From Bradyrhizobium sp. B124 (GTDB lineage Bacteria > Pseudomonadota > Alphaproteobacteria > Rhizobiales > Xanthobacteraceae), in assembly GCF_038967635.1 (NCBI RefSeq), contig NZ_CP152413.1, positions 1,922,001 through 1,986,000 on the forward strand: a DNA stretch of 64,000 nucleotides, written 5' to 3'. The notes under the pieces are model-generated. The model was given only the letters and a program-made list of their open reading frames with translations, was not told where the DNA came from and made no database searches. Position 1 is the first letter of the stretch. Every line of letters starts with the position of its first letter. Made by a program: the position numbers and the translations under genes. This document shows, one piece after another, positions 9,584-18,893 of this stretch.

Positions 9584-10371
9584 TCGCGATGGCCAATGTG
9601 ACGCGCTGGGTCCGCTTCCGCCACCATGCCGAAATCGGCTTCGGGCAACTCACTTCGTCCGGCATCTCCGTGCATGCGGGAGAGATGTTCGGCGACACGC
9701 GACCGACCGGACAGACGCTGGCGCTTGACGATGTCGAGCTGCTCGCTCCAACCGAGCCGAGCAAGATCATCGCGCTCTGGAACAATTTTCACGCACTGGC
9801 GGCGAAGCTGAAATCACCTGAGCCGGCCGAACCGCTGTACCTGTTGAAAGCGCAAACCAGCGTGACCGCGCCTGGCGCCGTCATCACGCGCCCCTCGGGT
9901 TACGATGGCAAGACGACCTACGAAGGCGAGCTCGGCATTGTCATCGGCAAGAGCTGCACGGCCGTCACAGCCGAACAGGCCGACGGCTTCATCTTTGGCT
10001 ATACCTGCACCAACGACGTCACCGCCGCCGACATCCTCAATCGCGATCCGACCTTCCCGCAATGGGCGCGGGCCAAGGGTTTTGACGGATATGGCCCCTT
10101 CGGTCCCGTGATTGCCTCGGGCCTCGACCCCGCACGCCTTGTGGTGCGCACCATCCTCAACGGGGTGGAGCGCCAGAACTACCCGATCGCCGACATGATC
10201 TTCAGCGCGCAGGCGCTGGTCAGCAAGATCTCACACGACATGACGCTGTTGCCGGGCGATCTGATCTGCTGCGGGACATCGATCGGCGTCGGAGTGATGA
10301 AGGAGCCGGTCAATACGGTCACCGTCGCGATCGACGGAATCGGCGAGTTGACCAACGAATTTCGTCAGTAG
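9580..10371 (+). CDS. Fumarylacetoacetate hydrolase family protein
   Basis: This is a 263-residue FAH-fold enzyme. Metal-binding and fold motifs are visible: YEGELGIVIGKSC, then FGYTCTNDVTAADI and AKGFDGYGPFGPV, and finally LPGDLICCGTSIGVG. The family cleaves or hydrates acylpyruvates, oxaloacetate or related 2-oxo acids. The start is GTG 9580 overlapping the previous stop, or ATG 9589; neither has a strong ribosome site. Its position between a 2-oxoacid reductase and an oxalate-type carrier suggests turnover of small dicarboxylic or oxo acids. Confidence 0.88.
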   Translation: MIAMANVTRWVRFRHHAEIGFGQLTSSGISVHAGEMFGDTRPTGQTLALDDVELLAPTEPSKIIALWNNFHALAAKLKSPEPAEPLYLLKAQTSVTAPGAVITRPSGYDGKTTYEGELGIVIGKSCTAVTAEQADGFIFGYTCTNDVTAADILNRDPTFPQWARAKGFDGYGPFGPVIASGLDPARLVVRTILNGVERQNYPIADMIFSAQALVSKISHDMTLLPGDLICCGTSIGVGVMKEPVNTVTVAIDGIGELTNEFRQ

Positions 10372-10434
10372 GCAGCGTCAGGACGACAGCCCGACGCAGT
10401 CGGACCAACCGACCAACCTCTCTTGGGAGCGCAC

Positions 10435-11754
10435 ATGATCTCCAGCACGAAACCGGTATCGTCGCCCGGCGGCTTCCGCTGGTTCCAGCTCGCGATCGGC
10501 ATCGTCTGCATGGCGATGATCGCCAACCTGCAATACGGTTGGACGCTGTTCGTCGATCCGATTGACGCGAAATATCACTGGGGTCGTCCGGCCATCCAGC
10601 TCGCCTTCACGATCTTCGTGATGACGGAGACATGGCTGGTGCCGGTCGAAGCCTGGTTCGTCGACAAATACGGCCCGCGCATCGTCATCACGTTCGGCGG
10701 GCTGATGATCGGATTGGCCTGGGTGCTGAACTCATACGCCTCTTCGCTCGTCATGCTCTATGCGGCGGCTATTGTCGCGGGCATCGGTGCCGGTGCCGTC
10801 TACGGCACGTGCGTGGGCAACGCGCTGAAATGGTTTCCGGACCGGCGCGGCCTCGCCGCAGGCGCGACTGCCGCGGGATTCGGCGCCGGCGCAGCCGTCA
10901 CCGTCGTGCCGATCGCCAACATGATTGCCGCCAGCGGTTACCAAAGCACCTTCCTGACGTTCGGCATCGGGCAAGGCCTCATCGTTCTCCTGCTGGCCTG
11001 GTTCGTCCGCCCGCCGCATGGCGTCGAGGCTCCCAGGAAAAAGCAGCTCAATCTGCCGCAGAGCGCAATCGACTACACGCCGCCCCAGGTCCTGCGCACG
11101 CCGATCTTCTGGGTCATGTACCTCGTGTTCGTCATGGTGGCTTCCGGCGGGTTGATGACCGCTGCGCAAATCGGGCCGATCGCCCACGACTTCAAGATCG
11201 CGGATACGCCGGTCACCCTGGCGGGCTTCCAGATGGCGGCGCTGACCTTTGCCATCTCGCTCGATCGTGTGTTCGACGGTTTCGGCCGTCCGTTCTTCGG
11301 CTGGGTCTCCGACACGATCGGCCGGGAGCACACGATGTTCATCGCGTTCGCGACTGCGGCGCTGATGTTGCTGACGCTGTCCACCTACGGCCACATTCCG
11401 GTTGTCTTCGTGCTGGCCACGGCGATCTATTTCGGCGTCTTCGGCGAAATCTACAGCCTGTTTCCGGCGACGTCGGGCGACACGTTCGGCGCCAAATACG
11501 CAACCACCAACAACGGCATGCTCTACACGGCGAAGGGCACGGCGGCACTGCTCGTGCCGCTCGCGAGCATCATCTCCTCGCAGCTCGGCTGGCAGGCCGT
11601 GTTCATCGTCGCGGTTGCGCTCAATGCCACCGCAGCCCTCACCGCCTTGCTGGTGATCAAGCCGATGCGGCGCGCGTTCATTCTCGGCAGTGAGACGACA
11701 GCAAAGGCCGCAATCGGGCCTGCACCTGGCCGGAGTGCGGCGATTGAACACTGA
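10435..11754 (+). CDS. Oxalate/formate antiporter-like MFS transporter
   Basis: The 439-residue protein has about 12 hydrophobic segments. Similarity to OxlT-type MFS carriers is seen in NLQYGWTLFVDPIDAKYHWG and in the loop DKYGPRIVITFGGLMIGLAW. The second half (DGFGRPFFGWVSDTIGREHTMF) has the MFS signature. ATG 10435 follows GGGAGC. OxlT proteins exchange oxalate for formate; here the cargo is inferred to be oxalate or another C2/C3 acid, in keeping with the glyoxylate and glycerate genes on both sides. Its end overlaps the start of glycerate kinase. Confidence 0.85.
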   Translation: MISSTKPVSSPGGFRWFQLAIGIVCMAMIANLQYGWTLFVDPIDAKYHWGRPAIQLAFTIFVMTETWLVPVEAWFVDKYGPRIVITFGGLMIGLAWVLNSYASSLVMLYAAAIVAGIGAGAVYGTCVGNALKWFPDRRGLAAGATAAGFGAGAAVTVVPIANMIAASGYQSTFLTFGIGQGLIVLLLAWFVRPPHGVEAPRKKQLNLPQSAIDYTPPQVLRTPIFWVMYLVFVMVASGGLMTAAQIGPIAHDFKIADTPVTLAGFQMAALTFAISLDRVFDGFGRPFFGWVSDTIGREHTMFIAFATAALMLLTLSTYGHIPVVFVLATAIYFGVFGEIYSLFPATSGDTFGAKYATTNNGMLYTAKGTAALLVPLASIISSQLGWQAVFIVAVALNATAALTALLVIKPMRRAFILGSETTAKAAIGPAPGRSAAIEH

Positions 11755-13039
11755 TTGGACGGACCTGCGGGCTCGGACGGCGCTGCGGAGGATATTCGAT
11801 GCTGCCATCGACAGCTGCGATCCAAGGCTAACCATCGCACGCGCTCTGCCGGCCAAGCCGAAGGGCAGATGCGTCGTCGTCGGCGCCGGCAAGGCTTCGG
11901 CCGCGATGGCAGCGGGCCTCGACGCGGCCTGGCCCGACGTCGACCTGTCGGGTGTCGTGGTGACGCGCCACGGCCATTCAGTTCGCGCGGGCCGCATCGA
12001 AGTGCTCGAGGCATCTCACCCCGTGCCGGATGAGACGAGCAAGGCCGCCGCCCTTCGCATGCTCAGCGCCGTTCAGGGACTTTCAGCTGACGATCTCGTC
12101 ATCGCCCTGATGTCCGGCGGAGGCTCGGCCCTGATGACGCTTCCCGCATCCCCAATGACCCTCGCCGACAAGCAGGCGGTCAACCGGGCACTGCTTGCAA
12201 GCGGCGCAACGATTGCCGAGATGAACGTCGTCCGCAAACATCTGTCCGCGATCAAGGGCGGACGGCTGGCGCTCGCCGCCGGCTCCGCCCACGTCACGAC
12301 GCTTGTGATCTCAGATATTCCCGGTGACGATCCCACGGCGATTGGCTCCGGTCCCTCGCTGCCGGACAGCAGCACAAAAGCCGATGCGCAGGAGATCGTG
12401 AACCGGTTTGCAATCGACCTGCCGGACACGGCGCGGCTTGTCCTTGCGCAAGCCGGCGAGACCCCAAAACCCGGCGAGATCGAGGCCGATGTCCGTATCC
12501 TTGCCGCGCCGTTCCATGCGCTCGATGCTGCGGCCGGCGCCGCCCGGGGTGAAGGCCTGACCCCGATCATCCTTGGAGACGCGATCGAAGGCGAGGCCCG
12601 CGAACTCGGAACCGTCATGGCGGGCATCGCCCGCTCGGTCGCAAGCCATGCGCAGCCCGGCCCTGCCCCCGCCGTGCTGCTGTCCGGCGGAGAGACGACG
12701 GTGACGATCGGACGCGGGCCGGCAGGGCGCGGCGGCCGCAACACCGAATTCCTGCTGGGGCTTGTCATCGCCCTGTCCGGTACGTCCGATATCTGGGCGA
12801 TTGCCGGAGACAGCGATGGTATTGATGGAACGGAAGATGCGGCCGGAGCTTTGATCAGTCCGGATACACTGCGGCGCGCAGCCGCGAGTAATCTCGACGC
12901 ACGAGCCTATCTGGCAGCCCATGACAGCTACACGTTCTTCGACCGCCTTGGAGACCTCGTGCGCACCGGCCCAACGCTTACCAATGTCAACGATATCCGC
13001 GCTGTGCTGATTGCAGCCGGCAAGCCAGCAATGAGGTGA
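11744..13039 (+). CDS. Glycerate 2-kinase (MOFRL family)
   Basis: This roughly 431-residue MOFRL-family glycerate kinase phosphorylates D-glycerate to 2-phosphoglycerate with ATP. Diagnostic stretches are VVVGAGKASAAMA near the N-terminus, LMSGGGSALM, and ISDIPGDDPTAIGSGPS. The C-terminal MOFRL block GGETTVTIGRGPAGRGGRN and AGDSDGIDGTEDAAGA completes it. The start is taken as TTG 11744, with GGAG eight bases before; GTG 11735 is an alternative. It overlaps the upstream carrier by 11 bases and is followed after 3 bases by pyruvate kinase, so the three genes are one operon. It is the step after GlxR. Confidence 0.92.
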   Translation: MNTDWTDLRARTALRRIFDAAIDSCDPRLTIARALPAKPKGRCVVVGAGKASAAMAAGLDAAWPDVDLSGVVVTRHGHSVRAGRIEVLEASHPVPDETSKAAALRMLSAVQGLSADDLVIALMSGGGSALMTLPASPMTLADKQAVNRALLASGATIAEMNVVRKHLSAIKGGRLALAAGSAHVTTLVISDIPGDDPTAIGSGPSLPDSSTKADAQEIVNRFAIDLPDTARLVLAQAGETPKPGEIEADVRILAAPFHALDAAAGAARGEGLTPIILGDAIEGEARELGTVMAGIARSVASHAQPGPAPAVLLSGGETTVTIGRGPAGRGGRNTEFLLGLVIALSGTSDIWAIAGDSDGIDGTEDAAGALISPDTLRRAAASNLDARAYLAAHDSYTFFDRLGDLVRTGPTLTNVNDIRAVLIAAGKPAMR

Positions 13040-13042
13040 CCC

Positions 13043-14458
13043 ATGCGTCGTCATCGACGGGCCAAGATCGTCGCAACCGTTGGCCCCGCCAGCAGTTCCC
13101 CCGAGATGCTCAAGGCGCTGCTGCTGGCCGGCGTCGATACCTTCCGTCTGAACTTCAGCCACGGAACCCAGAGCGACCACGCAAGCATCCACGCCGCGAT
13201 CCGAAAGCTGGAACAGGAAGTCAGCCGGCCGATCGGCATTCTGATGGACCTTCAGGGTCCGAAAATCCGCGTCGGCACCTTGCGCGATGGCAGGATTACC
13301 GTGGCGGCCGGCGAGACCATCCGGTTCGTGCTGTCCGGATCGGATGGCGGGCGAACCTCGATTCCGCTGCCGCATCGGGAAATCTTTGCCGCCGTGGCTC
13401 CCGGCCACGACCTTCTGATCGATGACGGTAGGGTCCGGGTTCGCGTCGTCGGGCTCGGTGACGATTTCATCGAAGCCAGCGTGATCGTCGGCGGCACGAT
13501 CTCGAACCACAAGGGCGTCAATCTGCCGGGGACGGTGCTCGACCTTTCGCCGCTCACCACCAAGGACCGCCTCGATCTGGAGTTCGGCCTGAACCTGGGC
13601 GTGGATTGGGTCGCCCTGTCCTTCGTGCAGAAGCCCTCCGACATCATCGAGGCGAGAGGCCTCGTCGGCGACCGCGCCGGCCTGATGGCCAAGATCGAGA
13701 AGCCGGCAGCGCTCGAGCGGATCGACGACACCATCCAGTTGTGCGACGCCATCATGGTTGCGCGGGGTGATCTCGGCGTCGAAATTCCACATGAGGACGT
13801 GCCCGGGCGCCAGAAGGAGCTGGTGCGGGCTTGCCGTCTCGCGGTGAAGCCCGTGATCGTCGCCACGCAGATGCTGGACTCCATGGTCGCAGCGCCAACC
13901 CCGACGCGCGCCGAAGTCTCCGACGTTGCGACCGCGATCTATGACGGCGCGGACGCAGTGATGCTGTCGGCGGAATCTGCAACCGGCCGCTATCCACGCG
14001 AGGCCGTAGAGATGATGGATCGCATCATCCGCAGCACGGAGCAGCACAAGATGTACCGCTCGATCGTCGAGGCGACCCAGCCCGGCGAAGAGCAGACGCC
14101 GCCGCATGCCGTTGCAACGGCCGCCGCCGATCTCGCCTCCGTCATTCACGCCGCGGCGATCGTGGCCTACACCTCGAGCGGCACCACGGCCGCACGCGTC
14201 GCGCGCAAGCGGCCGAGCCTGCCGATCCTCGCCATCACCCCAAGCCGCGAAGTGTCGCGCCGCTTGTGCCTGCTCTGGGGCGCGCACAGCGTTCTTTCCG
14301 ACGATGTCGGGAGCTATGAGGAGATGGTCGAGCGCGCGACGGCTCTCGCGCATGCCGAGCAGTTTGCATCAAGCCGGGACCTGCTGGTCGTTGTCGCGGG
14401 CATTCCCTTTGGGCAGGCAGGAAGCACCAACAACCTGCGAGTCGTTTCGCTCCCCTGA
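13043..14458 (+). CDS. pyk: Pyruvate kinase
   Basis: The 471-residue enzyme transfers phosphate from PEP to ADP. Motifs are complete: TVGPASSSPEML and FRLNFSHG at the N-terminus, then MDLQGPKIRVG. The active-site helix reads MAKIEKPAALE, followed by MVARGDLGVEIP, ATQMLDSMVAAPTPTRAEVSDVA and the C-terminal allosteric domain. The gene is translationally close to glycerate 2-kinase, so it probably serves as a dedicated outlet from glycerate to pyruvate. A second, housekeeping pyruvate kinase elsewhere is likely but cannot be seen here. Confidence 0.95.
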   Translation: MRRHRRAKIVATVGPASSSPEMLKALLLAGVDTFRLNFSHGTQSDHASIHAAIRKLEQEVSRPIGILMDLQGPKIRVGTLRDGRITVAAGETIRFVLSGSDGGRTSIPLPHREIFAAVAPGHDLLIDDGRVRVRVVGLGDDFIEASVIVGGTISNHKGVNLPGTVLDLSPLTTKDRLDLEFGLNLGVDWVALSFVQKPSDIIEARGLVGDRAGLMAKIEKPAALERIDDTIQLCDAIMVARGDLGVEIPHEDVPGRQKELVRACRLAVKPVIVATQMLDSMVAAPTPTRAEVSDVATAIYDGADAVMLSAESATGRYPREAVEMMDRIIRSTEQHKMYRSIVEATQPGEEQTPPHAVATAAADLASVIHAAAIVAYTSSGTTAARVARKRPSLPILAITPSREVSRRLCLLWGAHSVLSDDVGSYEEMVERATALAHAEQFASSRDLLVVVAGIPFGQAGSTNNLRVVSLP

Positions 14459-14548
14459 CAGCGCCATCCGTCAGCATCGCGGTCCCAAACACCCTGCGCA
14501 TCCGGCCCGTCGGGATTTCTAGGGCTCGTTGCGCCGGGCGCCCGAGTC

Positions 14549-14638
14549 TCAGGGCATGGCGCCAAACCAGATCACGAGCGCGAATATCACCAACAAGGCG
14601 ATGGTGATGATCGCTTCGCTCGTGGGTATGCGCTTCAT
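14549..14638 (-). CDS. 29-residue single-span membrane protein
   Basis: A short ORF encodes MKRIPTSEAIITIALLVIFALVIWFGAMP. The first nine residues are polar and basic, and the rest is one transmembrane helix ending near W24. GGAGG lies 6 bases upstream of the ATG on the minus strand, the best ribosome site in this stretch. The combination of a strong Shine-Dalgarno, a charged N-terminus and a clean helix argues that it is real. It resembles many uncharacterised rhizobial mini-membrane proteins; no function is known. Confidence 0.6.
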   Translation of the reverse strand: MKRIPTSEAIITIALLVIFALVIWFGAMP

Positions 14639-14753
14639 GGGCCGCCTCCGCGCGCGGGAGCGGGATGCTGCGACGGGGCGATGGTTCACCTCAGCACAAC
14701 ACCGCCCGCTTAAAATGCATGCGGACGGCGTCGGCTCTAGCCCCAGGAAGGAA

Positions 14754-14834
14754 ATGCAAAATCCCGGTAGCTATTACGTCTACACATCTGGGCGGAAGGT
14801 TCACGTGACGATCGGCATGCGCCAAAAGGCGTAG
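14754..14834 (+). CDS. Possible 26-residue ORF
   Basis: ATG 14754 is preceded by AGGAAGGA and encodes a basic, Tyr-rich peptide (NPGSYYVYTSGRKVHVTIG). The ribosome-like purine run is unusually close to the start. No membrane helix or known motif is visible. It is reported as a weak candidate only; the surrounding 14.64-14.96 kb holds nothing else. Confidence 0.25.
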   Translation: MQNPGSYYVYTSGRKVHVTIGMRQKA

Positions 14835-14958
14835 GGTCGCCGACCGCAAGGGACGCCGTTGACACCCATCCTCGGCACCCTCGGCCGCATGACGATCTCA
14901 CCACGAGCACGGGTCACGCAGGTGTGGCGCCGGCAGCACCTGTCGCTCGACGCCGCCC

Positions 14959-15108
14959 TTAGCGCCACGACCCGTCCGGCCCAAGGGGCAAAGTCGGGTG
15001 GTCGCGGTTGTTCTCGTCGGGCTTGACCCTGAAACCCTGTCGAAACGCGAACCAGATAAAGCCGCCCAGTGCGACCACACAGATCGGCGCGAGAATCCAG
15101 TCGGGCAT
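14959..15108 (-). CDS. 49-residue small membrane protein
   Basis: The ORF starts MPDWILAPICVVALGGFIWF, one transmembrane segment at about residues 4-22. A cytoplasmic basic stretch AFRQGFRVKPDENNRDHP and the tail LPLGPDGSWR follow. GGAGGA sits 7-8 bases before the ATG on the minus strand. The amphipathic layout (short exterior end, helix, then polar tail) is that of a genuine small membrane protein. It lies between the 29-residue ORF and the first tRNA-Gly remnant. Function is unknown. Confidence 0.6.
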   Translation of the reverse strand: MPDWILAPICVVALGGFIWFAFRQGFRVKPDENNRDHPTLPLGPDGSWR

Positions 15109-15335
15109 GTCGTGATCCTCCAGTCTACCGACAATTGGTCGCCGCTATCTTGGGCCGAGTTCAATACGGATGCCGCACGCCATTGCAGCGCGCCCCCTCC
15201 AGCGCTCGGCGTGATCCTACCGGCACGAGGAAGCGCTGCGCTGCACGAACCAAAGCGCGGATTTTGTCCGAAGGAGCCGCGGCCCCTTTGCCCGAATGGA
15301 GTCGAGGCAGTGCCGCAAGTGATTGAAAACACTGC

Positions 15336-15379
15336 AGCGGGTGAAGGGAATCGAACCCTCGTGTTCAGCTTGGAAGGCG
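15336..15379 (-). repeat. tRNA-Gly 3' half remnant (outer attachment site)
   Basis: This matches the 3' half of the intact tRNA-Gly at 32710-32783, from the anticodon arm to the acceptor, with one change in the T-arm region and one in CCA. The 5' half is absent, so it cannot be a functional tRNA. Similarity continues about 20 bases on the 3' side and about 35 bases on the anticodon side to the second remnant at 17756. It is interpreted as an attachment site left by integration at the tRNA. Confidence 0.75.
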
Positions 15380-15690
15380 GGAAATCCTGTCGTGTTTTCA
15401 AAGGCAGTTCGGACATTTCCGGTATTTTTGGTCCGTTGAGATCGTTATAGAATTCCCCGTTGTCAGAATGACGGTTGCGATATCCCAGTCGGAGTCAACC
15501 CGTTTTGCGCCTCGATGGAAATCCATGAAGCAATGGTGGTCGCGCCTGTATCAGTAACACGGTGCTTCCACCAACACGCTGGCGCCGACGATAAATAGCG
15601 ACAGGACGCGCACCCAAGCTTCTGGTTGCTGACGAGGTCATCCGAATTTGGCATCAGTGCGCCCCCGCATTTTTGTGCGACATGCGCCCC
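15380..15690. other. Non-coding stretch after tRNA remnant
   Basis: I see no supportable gene here. The first 32 bases continue the similarity to the second remnant, and TTGTCAGAATG occurs at 15460-15470. That 11-mer recurs beside the other two tRNA-Gly copies. Base composition is less GC-rich than the flanks. Confidence 0.5.
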
Positions 15691-16473
15691 TCACTCGCGG
15701 GTATTTCTGATGAAACCTTGGATGCGCGGCAAGACATTATCGATGTCGCTCATTTCCATTTCATGTGTCAGTCCGTCGATCGTGCATAACAGCACCTTGG
15801 AGTTCGCCAAGGCGGGCTCGATGCTCCGGGCACTTTCCAGCGCAACCGGATTTTTCCCGCCCACGATCCAAAGCGTTGGACAGAGCAGTTGCGCCGGAAC
15901 GATTTCGTCCCAGTCGAGTATGGCGGTAAGCCACGGAACTTCGTGCTGCGCACGGGCGCTCTGAAGATAGGCGCGCTCGGGGTGAGTAAGCGACTCCAAA
16001 TCGAGTGTCCCCTCGTCTTGCGCGCGCAGAATCGGTATCCAGCGGTCCCGAACGCCGGTCACCGTGCGGCGGAAGTCGCCGGAAGCGCCGGGACCAAACG
16101 GCACACCGACCATGACGAACCGTGTTACGCGCTCCGATTTGGCCGCAAGATAGCGGCCAGCATTTGCTCCGAAAGAGTACCCCCAAAGCGCGAATCGTTC
16201 GATACCCACGTGATCGGCAACGGACAGGATGTCTTGGCAGTGGCGGTCGATGCCGTATGCCTCAACTCTAGTCGGCTTGTCGCTTTCACCGTGACCTCGA
16301 AGGTCCATAGCCACGACGGTGAAGTCCGAACTTAACCTATCCACGTAGCCAGCATCTTGCCACGTTTGGCGAGACTGAGCCCCACCGTGCAAAAGCACCA
16401 CAACAGGACCTGAGCCAGTCTTTTCATAGGCAATGCGAGTTCCGTCGTCTGACGTAGCGAAATGCGCAAGCAT
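15691..16473 (-). CDS. Alpha/beta hydrolase
   Basis: A 260-residue alpha/beta-hydrolase fold protein. The oxyanion region is VVLLHGGAQSR, the nucleophile is Ser100 in GYSFGANAG, and the His is in TIDGLTHEMEM near the C-terminus. The usual acid after strand 6 is not obvious (IVGGKNPVALE has no Asp at the common place), so the acid may sit elsewhere. No signal peptide. It lies inside the 2.4-kb segment between two tRNA-Gly remnants and has a weak purine-rich ribosome site. The substrate is unknown. Confidence 0.85.
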   Translation of the reverse strand: MLAHFATSDDGTRIAYEKTGSGPVVVLLHGGAQSRQTWQDAGYVDRLSSDFTVVAMDLRGHGESDKPTRVEAYGIDRHCQDILSVADHVGIERFALWGYSFGANAGRYLAAKSERVTRFVMVGVPFGPGASGDFRRTVTGVRDRWIPILRAQDEGTLDLESLTHPERAYLQSARAQHEVPWLTAILDWDEIVPAQLLCPTLWIVGGKNPVALESARSIEPALANSKVLLCTIDGLTHEMEMSDIDNVLPRIQGFIRNTRE

Positions 16474-16560
16474 GTTTCTTTGTTTCTTTCAGATATGGTT
16501 GATCTCGGGCTGAGCGCGTAGGCGTCTCAAGCCGTGTCGGCGGCAGTCGTCTCGCTCAGG

Positions 16561-17166
16561 TCAAAGATTGCGCGCTGTCGGCGTACGACCAATCGGCAAA
16601 CGACCACGGGTCGCCGCCAGGCGAGCCGAGCAAAGAGCGCGCCAGGCGCGGGTGCCATAGCTTGCGACGAGATCGTTCCCCGTCTCCTTCCAGAGCGATG
16701 ACGTGGGATCCAGCCCTAGCATTCGTACGAAATTTTCGTCGCCAACGACGATCTGCTTTGCGAACGGGAATAGAAAGCGCTCGCCACCTTGGCGGCAGAA
16801 AGAGCGGGCGTCAGCATAAGTTGAAAACCAGCTGTTGAGCAGGAATTGACAACGAAGATCGTACCAGAGGCCGCCGAGGTCGTCGGATAGTTGGGCTCGC
16901 CCCTCAAGCACACGGCGAGCGTGCGCCCAATCTTGAAATCCAAGTTCCGTGGAAACGATATTCAGGGCGTGCGCAAGCTTCCAGGACACTGGCAAAGCCC
17001 AACGTCGCTTCCTCGAGATCCAGCGCGCATAGAACATCGCATCTGGTACTTGATTGGCCAGATCATTCAGGCGGACTCGCGCGCGGATCTTGACTTCGCG
17101 CAGGAGTTCGCTCGCGGCGACTTGAGACGACGCAAGTGCAATTTCTTTTGATGGAGATAAAGGCAC
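16561..17166 (-). CDS. Hypothetical protein with a helical N-terminal motif
   Basis: A 201-residue protein starting at GTG 17166, with GGAGGG five bases before it. The N-terminal third is helical. A segment ALNIVSTELGFQDWAHARRVLEG at about residues 67-90 resembles a short motif found in several poorly characterised proteins that often precedes a glyoxalase-like domain. The C-terminal half (WYDLRCQFLLNSWFSTYADARSF, FVRMLGLDP) is not recognised. Lower GC than neighbours and the location between tRNA remnants suggest transferred cargo. Confidence 0.65.
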   Translation of the reverse strand: MPLSPSKEIALASSQVAASELLREVKIRARVRLNDLANQVPDAMFYARWISRKRRWALPVSWKLAHALNIVSTELGFQDWAHARRVLEGRAQLSDDLGGLWYDLRCQFLLNSWFSTYADARSFCRQGGERFLFPFAKQIVVGDENFVRMLGLDPTSSLWKETGNDLVASYGTRAWRALCSARLAATRGRLPIGRTPTARNL

Positions 17167-17755
17167 AACAACCCTCCGTAGAGACTTCGGCCTTCCCGCT
17201 GTGGCCGAACAAAGGGTCGAGTCATTGTCGTAACCCCGATGCCATTCGAAGCATCTATCGCAACGGGAAACGAACTATTGAAGGGTGAGAGCCTCTTGCG
17301 CGGGAAGGCGCCCCTTCGGCACCTTCATGAACTGTAAAGCCGATTTGGAAACAGTGCAAGTTCGTAGCCGAGAGCCCGCTGCTTCGCTGCCGCTCCGCGA
17401 CGCACCTCCGGAACTGAAGTTGGGTCGCCCGGATTCCTGATCCGGTTGACTGCACTTTCTTGGCTGTCCCTCGCGGGCGAATGAAAGTCTCGCGCGGCTC
17501 GCACCGCTAGTATCCTGGATGCGCGGGTACGCGGCGCGGCACTGGTTGATCGCCGTCGCCAGGTCGATCGTCTGATCACTTCATCTGCGCAAATCTTCGC
17601 AGGCCTTGGGTTCGAACTGTCCGATCTCTGCGCCACCGTCGCCAATTTCCGCACGCGCGTTCACGGAAAGCGAGCATCAGAACGTGTAGAGCAGCTGAAA
17701 AGCAGCCCATTTGTCAGAATGAAATCCGACCCTCTCGCTAAGTCTTTGAAAAGAC
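17167..17755. other. Gene-free stretch before second tRNA remnant
   Basis: No ORF here has a convincing start, motif or codon pattern. TTGTCAGAATG occurs at 17711-17721, 35 bases before the second tRNA-Gly remnant. The segment is where an integrase would be expected for the outer element; none is readable, so it may be decayed DNA. Confidence 0.5.
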
Positions 17756-17799
17756 TGGAGCGGGTGAAGGGAATCGAACCCTCGTATTCAGCTTGGAAG
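17756..17799 (-). repeat. tRNA-Gly 3' half remnant (inner attachment site)
   Basis: It is identical to the 3' half of the intact tRNA-Gly(UCC), from the anticodon arm through CCA, over 44 bases. The left flank CTAAGTCTTTGAA also resembles the flank of the intact gene (CTAAGTCATTGAA). It marks the far end of a 15-kb segment whose other end is the intact tRNA. Confidence 0.85.
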
Positions 17800-17840
17800 T
17801 CTCGAAATACTGTAGTGTTTCTAAAGGCTGTTCCGCAGCG

Positions 17841-18890
17841 CTAGTCCTGCACTTCGAACTTGAAGGCATAGCGCTCCAACGCTGCGCGCAGAGCCTGGGT
17901 GCCTTCGCCGGCGCGGACGCGCACGACCTGTCCCAGCCGGGGACTGCGTTCGAATGCCAAGTCGACGATGGTTGCACCCACATTCTGCGCCTCGAGGCGA
18001 ACAGCGGCCTCGATCTCGCGTTGCTGAAGGGCCGGTTTGAAGATCTTGCCGATCCCGGTGACCGGCAGCGACGGCATGATCTTTACGAGCTTTGGGATCG
18101 CCGCCCGCTCGGGAACATGGGCCGCGGCGAAATCCATCAGTTCCTGCTCGCTGACGGCAACGCCGGGTTTGGGTTGCACATAGGCGACAGGGACCTCGCC
18201 GGCATAAGCGTCGGGGCTGCCGACGGCAGCCGCCATCGCCACTGCCGGGTGTTTAGATAGCGCATCCTCGATCAGCTTCGGATCGATGTTGTGCCCGCCC
18301 CTGATGATCAGCTCCTTGCGCCGGCCGGCCAGCCAGAAATAGCCCAAACCATCCTGTCGCCCGAGATCGCCGGTGTTGAGCCAGCGCGAGCCTTCAATAT
18401 CGATCCAGAGATCCGCGTTCTGCTGCGGATCGAGATAGCCTGCGAACACGTTGGGCCCGGTGATGGCGCAGCGCCGCAGATTGCGTATTCAAGGCTGGAG
18501 ATGTCGTTGTCGCCGATCGGCGCCTCCAGCAGGGCGGCACACATCGTCGGCACACCCGAGAACGTCGCAATGTGGTAGTGCGCCGCGATCTCCCAGAAGC
18601 GCGCGATCAGGTTCTTGCCGCGGTAGCCTTCGGGCGTGGCGAGCAGCACGTGATGACCGTGCATCCACGGCAACAGGCCGGTGGCGAGCTGCGCGTTGAC
18701 GTGAAACAGCGGCAGGCCGCAGAAATAGGTCCGCGGCTCCTCGCGCTCGCCGAACACTTGGGCCGCGGCCCAGGCATCGAATATCTCGTTGCCATGCGTT
18801 CGCACCGCGATTTTCGGCGCGCCTGTCGTGCCACCGGTGCAGAAATAGGACGAGACGGAATGTTCCGTGATCGTCCGCGGCGCGACGAGG
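17841..18890 (-). pseudogene. Acyl-CoA synthetase (AMP-binding) remnant with internal deletion
   Basis: Two frames carry pieces of one acyl-CoA synthetase. The first piece has the P-loop TGGTTGAPK (about 18830-18855) and runs through LPLFHVNAQL to YAICGAAP near 18465. Reading then shifts, and the second piece resumes at GPNVFAGYLDPQQN, with the hinge LNTGDLG and A10-type TGIGKIFKPAL, ending at 17841. About 80-100 residues containing the GYGLTE motif are missing at the shift, and the N-terminal domain is also gone. It cannot make an active enzyme. It follows the truncated SDR in the same direction. Confidence 0.8.
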
Positions 18891-18893
18891 CGA

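Noticed and set aside
12311..14353. A 680-residue minus-strand ORF opposite glycerate kinase and pyruvate kinase
   Set aside because: It is the antisense shadow of two conserved enzymes in high-GC DNA and has no family motif. Similar shadows at 5395-6828, 22806-24293 and 10732-11997 were dropped for the same reason.
15336..15379. Functional tRNA-Gly gene
   Set aside because: Only the 3' half is present, without D-arm and 5' acceptor strand. The same applies to 17756-17799.
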